Positions 63,220 to 64,000 of a DNA stretch of 64,000 nt are shown in pieces; within the stretch, counting starts at the first letter, position 1, and the number at the start of each line of letters is the position of its first letter. The translations under genes and the position numbers were made by a program. This stretch comes from Phocoena phocoena (lineage: Eukaryota; Chordata; Mammalia; Artiodactyla; Phocoenidae). The stretch lies in assembly GCF_963924675.1 (NCBI RefSeq), contig NW_027077451.1, positions 744,001 through 808,000 on the forward strand, written 5' to 3'. The notes below the pieces were generated by a model. The model saw nothing but the letters and a program-made list of their open reading frames with translations, did not search any database and had not been told where the DNA came from.

Positions 63220-64000
63220 TTGGCCAAAAAGGGCGTATGCGTTTTTTCCTGAATATATTCAGGAAAAAACGCATACGCCCTTTTTGGCCAACCAAGCAAG
63301 CCTGTAAAGGAAATCTACACTACAATGAAGTCTCACTGCCCCCCGGGCAAAAGGGCCATCTGAAAAAAGTGTAAAATCCAGAAATGTAGGACAGGATATG
63401 GAGAACAGGGAGCCTTGTTATGCTGATTGGCAGGATGTAAATTGCCAGCAGCCACCCTGAAGAAGTGTATGGTGTTTCCTGAAACACGTAAGAAACAAAG
63501 CAACACAGCCTATGGCAATTGCACTTATGGTCCTATTCCTTAGGGAAATTAAAATCAAAAACAGAGAGCCACACCAAAGTTTGGGACGGCTGTGTTCGCA
63601 AGAAGCTCGTCTACAGTACCAGGTAAATATTCCAGAAAGCAAAAAATGGATAAAGAAGTTGTGGCACGTACGTGCAATGCAGTATCACTCAGCAATGAAA
63701 TCTGTGTCATCAGGCCCGTAGCGGCATAGTGAATGGATGCAGGTACGGTGATTCTACGTGAACTACGTCACACAGAAAAAGAAACATCATAAGATATCAC
63801 TAATACACGGAATGTAAACTTGACTACACATGAACTGAATTACAAAAAAGAACAGGGTCTCAAATTTAGAAAACCAACTAGTGCTTGCTTATGGGGAAAG
63901 GTGCCATGGGGTGCTGCATAAAACCAGAGACTGAAATTAGCACAGATAACATTCCATAAGACATATATGTAATAGACAAGACCTACTCCTTGCTCAACGA
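63220..64000 (+). repeat. Array 2 monomer 16 (beta), cut by the window end
   Basis: Perfect G-C palindrome at 63220-63291. The L1-derived half is present to the window edge. Confidence 0.9.

Larger units (their letters stand above)
37030..64000 (+). repeat. Satellite array 2 (period about 1,746 bp), continues past the window
   Basis: There are sixteen palindrome starts: 37030, 38777, 40525, 42272, 44018, 45764, 47510, 49254, 50999, 52744, 54490, 56235, 57981, 59726, 61473 and 63220, with steps of 1744-1748 bp. Two sequence types of the L1-derived half are distinguishable: alpha (CACTTCCACTTATGG with ACAGACAGCCACC) and beta (CAATTGCACTTATGG or close variants, with ACAGAGAGCCACC). No L1 insertion or other interruption is seen. 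Confidence 0.96.

Noticed and set aside
11818..63291. Regularly spaced palindromes as a CRISPR-like array
   Set aside because: The spacing is 1.75 kb, and the spacers are themselves the satellite; this is eukaryotic DNA.
11818..64000. CENP-B box (centromere protein binding site) in the satellite
   Set aside because: I looked for TTCGNNNNANNCGGG on both strands by eye. The nearest, around CCCCGCTTGGAGAG, lacks the CGAA end. A motif scan of all monomers would settle it.

Overview
Organism and type of DNA. This is vertebrate, non-coding, repeat-dominated DNA, most likely from a cetacean. The evidence is (i) LINE-1 3' ends of the cetartiodactyl type, (ii) a gammaretrovirus-like endogenous retrovirus remnant, and (iii) long arrays of a tandem repeat with a period of 1,744-1,748 bp. 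That period matches, as far as I recall, the 'common cetacean satellite' of about 1.75 kb described by Arnason and colleagues; dolphins carry a shorter form of about 1.58 kb. No functional protein-coding gene, tRNA, rRNA or CRISPR array is supported. Every longer open frame I could assess is a repeat shadow or a relic of a mobile element. All homology statements rest on reading by eye.  Layout. 1-3140: GC-rich minisatellite (units of about 55-65 bp inside a higher-order period of about 590 bp). 3141-4270: a diverged, truncated satellite monomer. 4271-4995: 5'-truncated L1. 4996-6519: single-copy-looking DNA. 6520-8770: dead endogenous retrovirus (pol, a trace of env, a probable 3' LTR). 8771-9300: AT-rich DNA and an L1 3'UTR scrap. 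9301-11817: diverged satellite passing into canonical satellite. 11818-22998: satellite array 1, six monomers, the last split by an antisense L1. 22999-28356: minisatellite again. 25217 to about 36300: a near-identical second copy of 1 to about 11100 (offset 25,216, then 25,213). 37030-64000: satellite array 2, fifteen full monomers and one cut by the window end.  The satellite monomer. Phased on its most striking feature, each monomer has three parts: a palindrome of about 72 bp (perfect in 8 of the 22 array copies), about 884 bp that reads as a decayed L1 3' end (ORF2 C-terminus, 3'UTR, A-rich end), and about 789 bp of unidentified sequence. A base pair in the palindrome arms covaries between monomers (G-C in 14, T-A in 5, mismatched in 3). 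The reading frame of the L1 ORF2 C-terminus is still open for 107 codons in many monomers.  How the parts relate. The region evolves by tandem amplification at several scales: about 59 bp, about 590 bp, 1,745 bp, a 3,490-bp dimer in array 1, blocks of near-identical monomers in array 2, and a 25.2-kb segmental duplication. The best candidates for something undescribed are the palindrome with its covarying arms, its position inside L1-derived DNA, and a satellite/minisatellite junction that falls within it.
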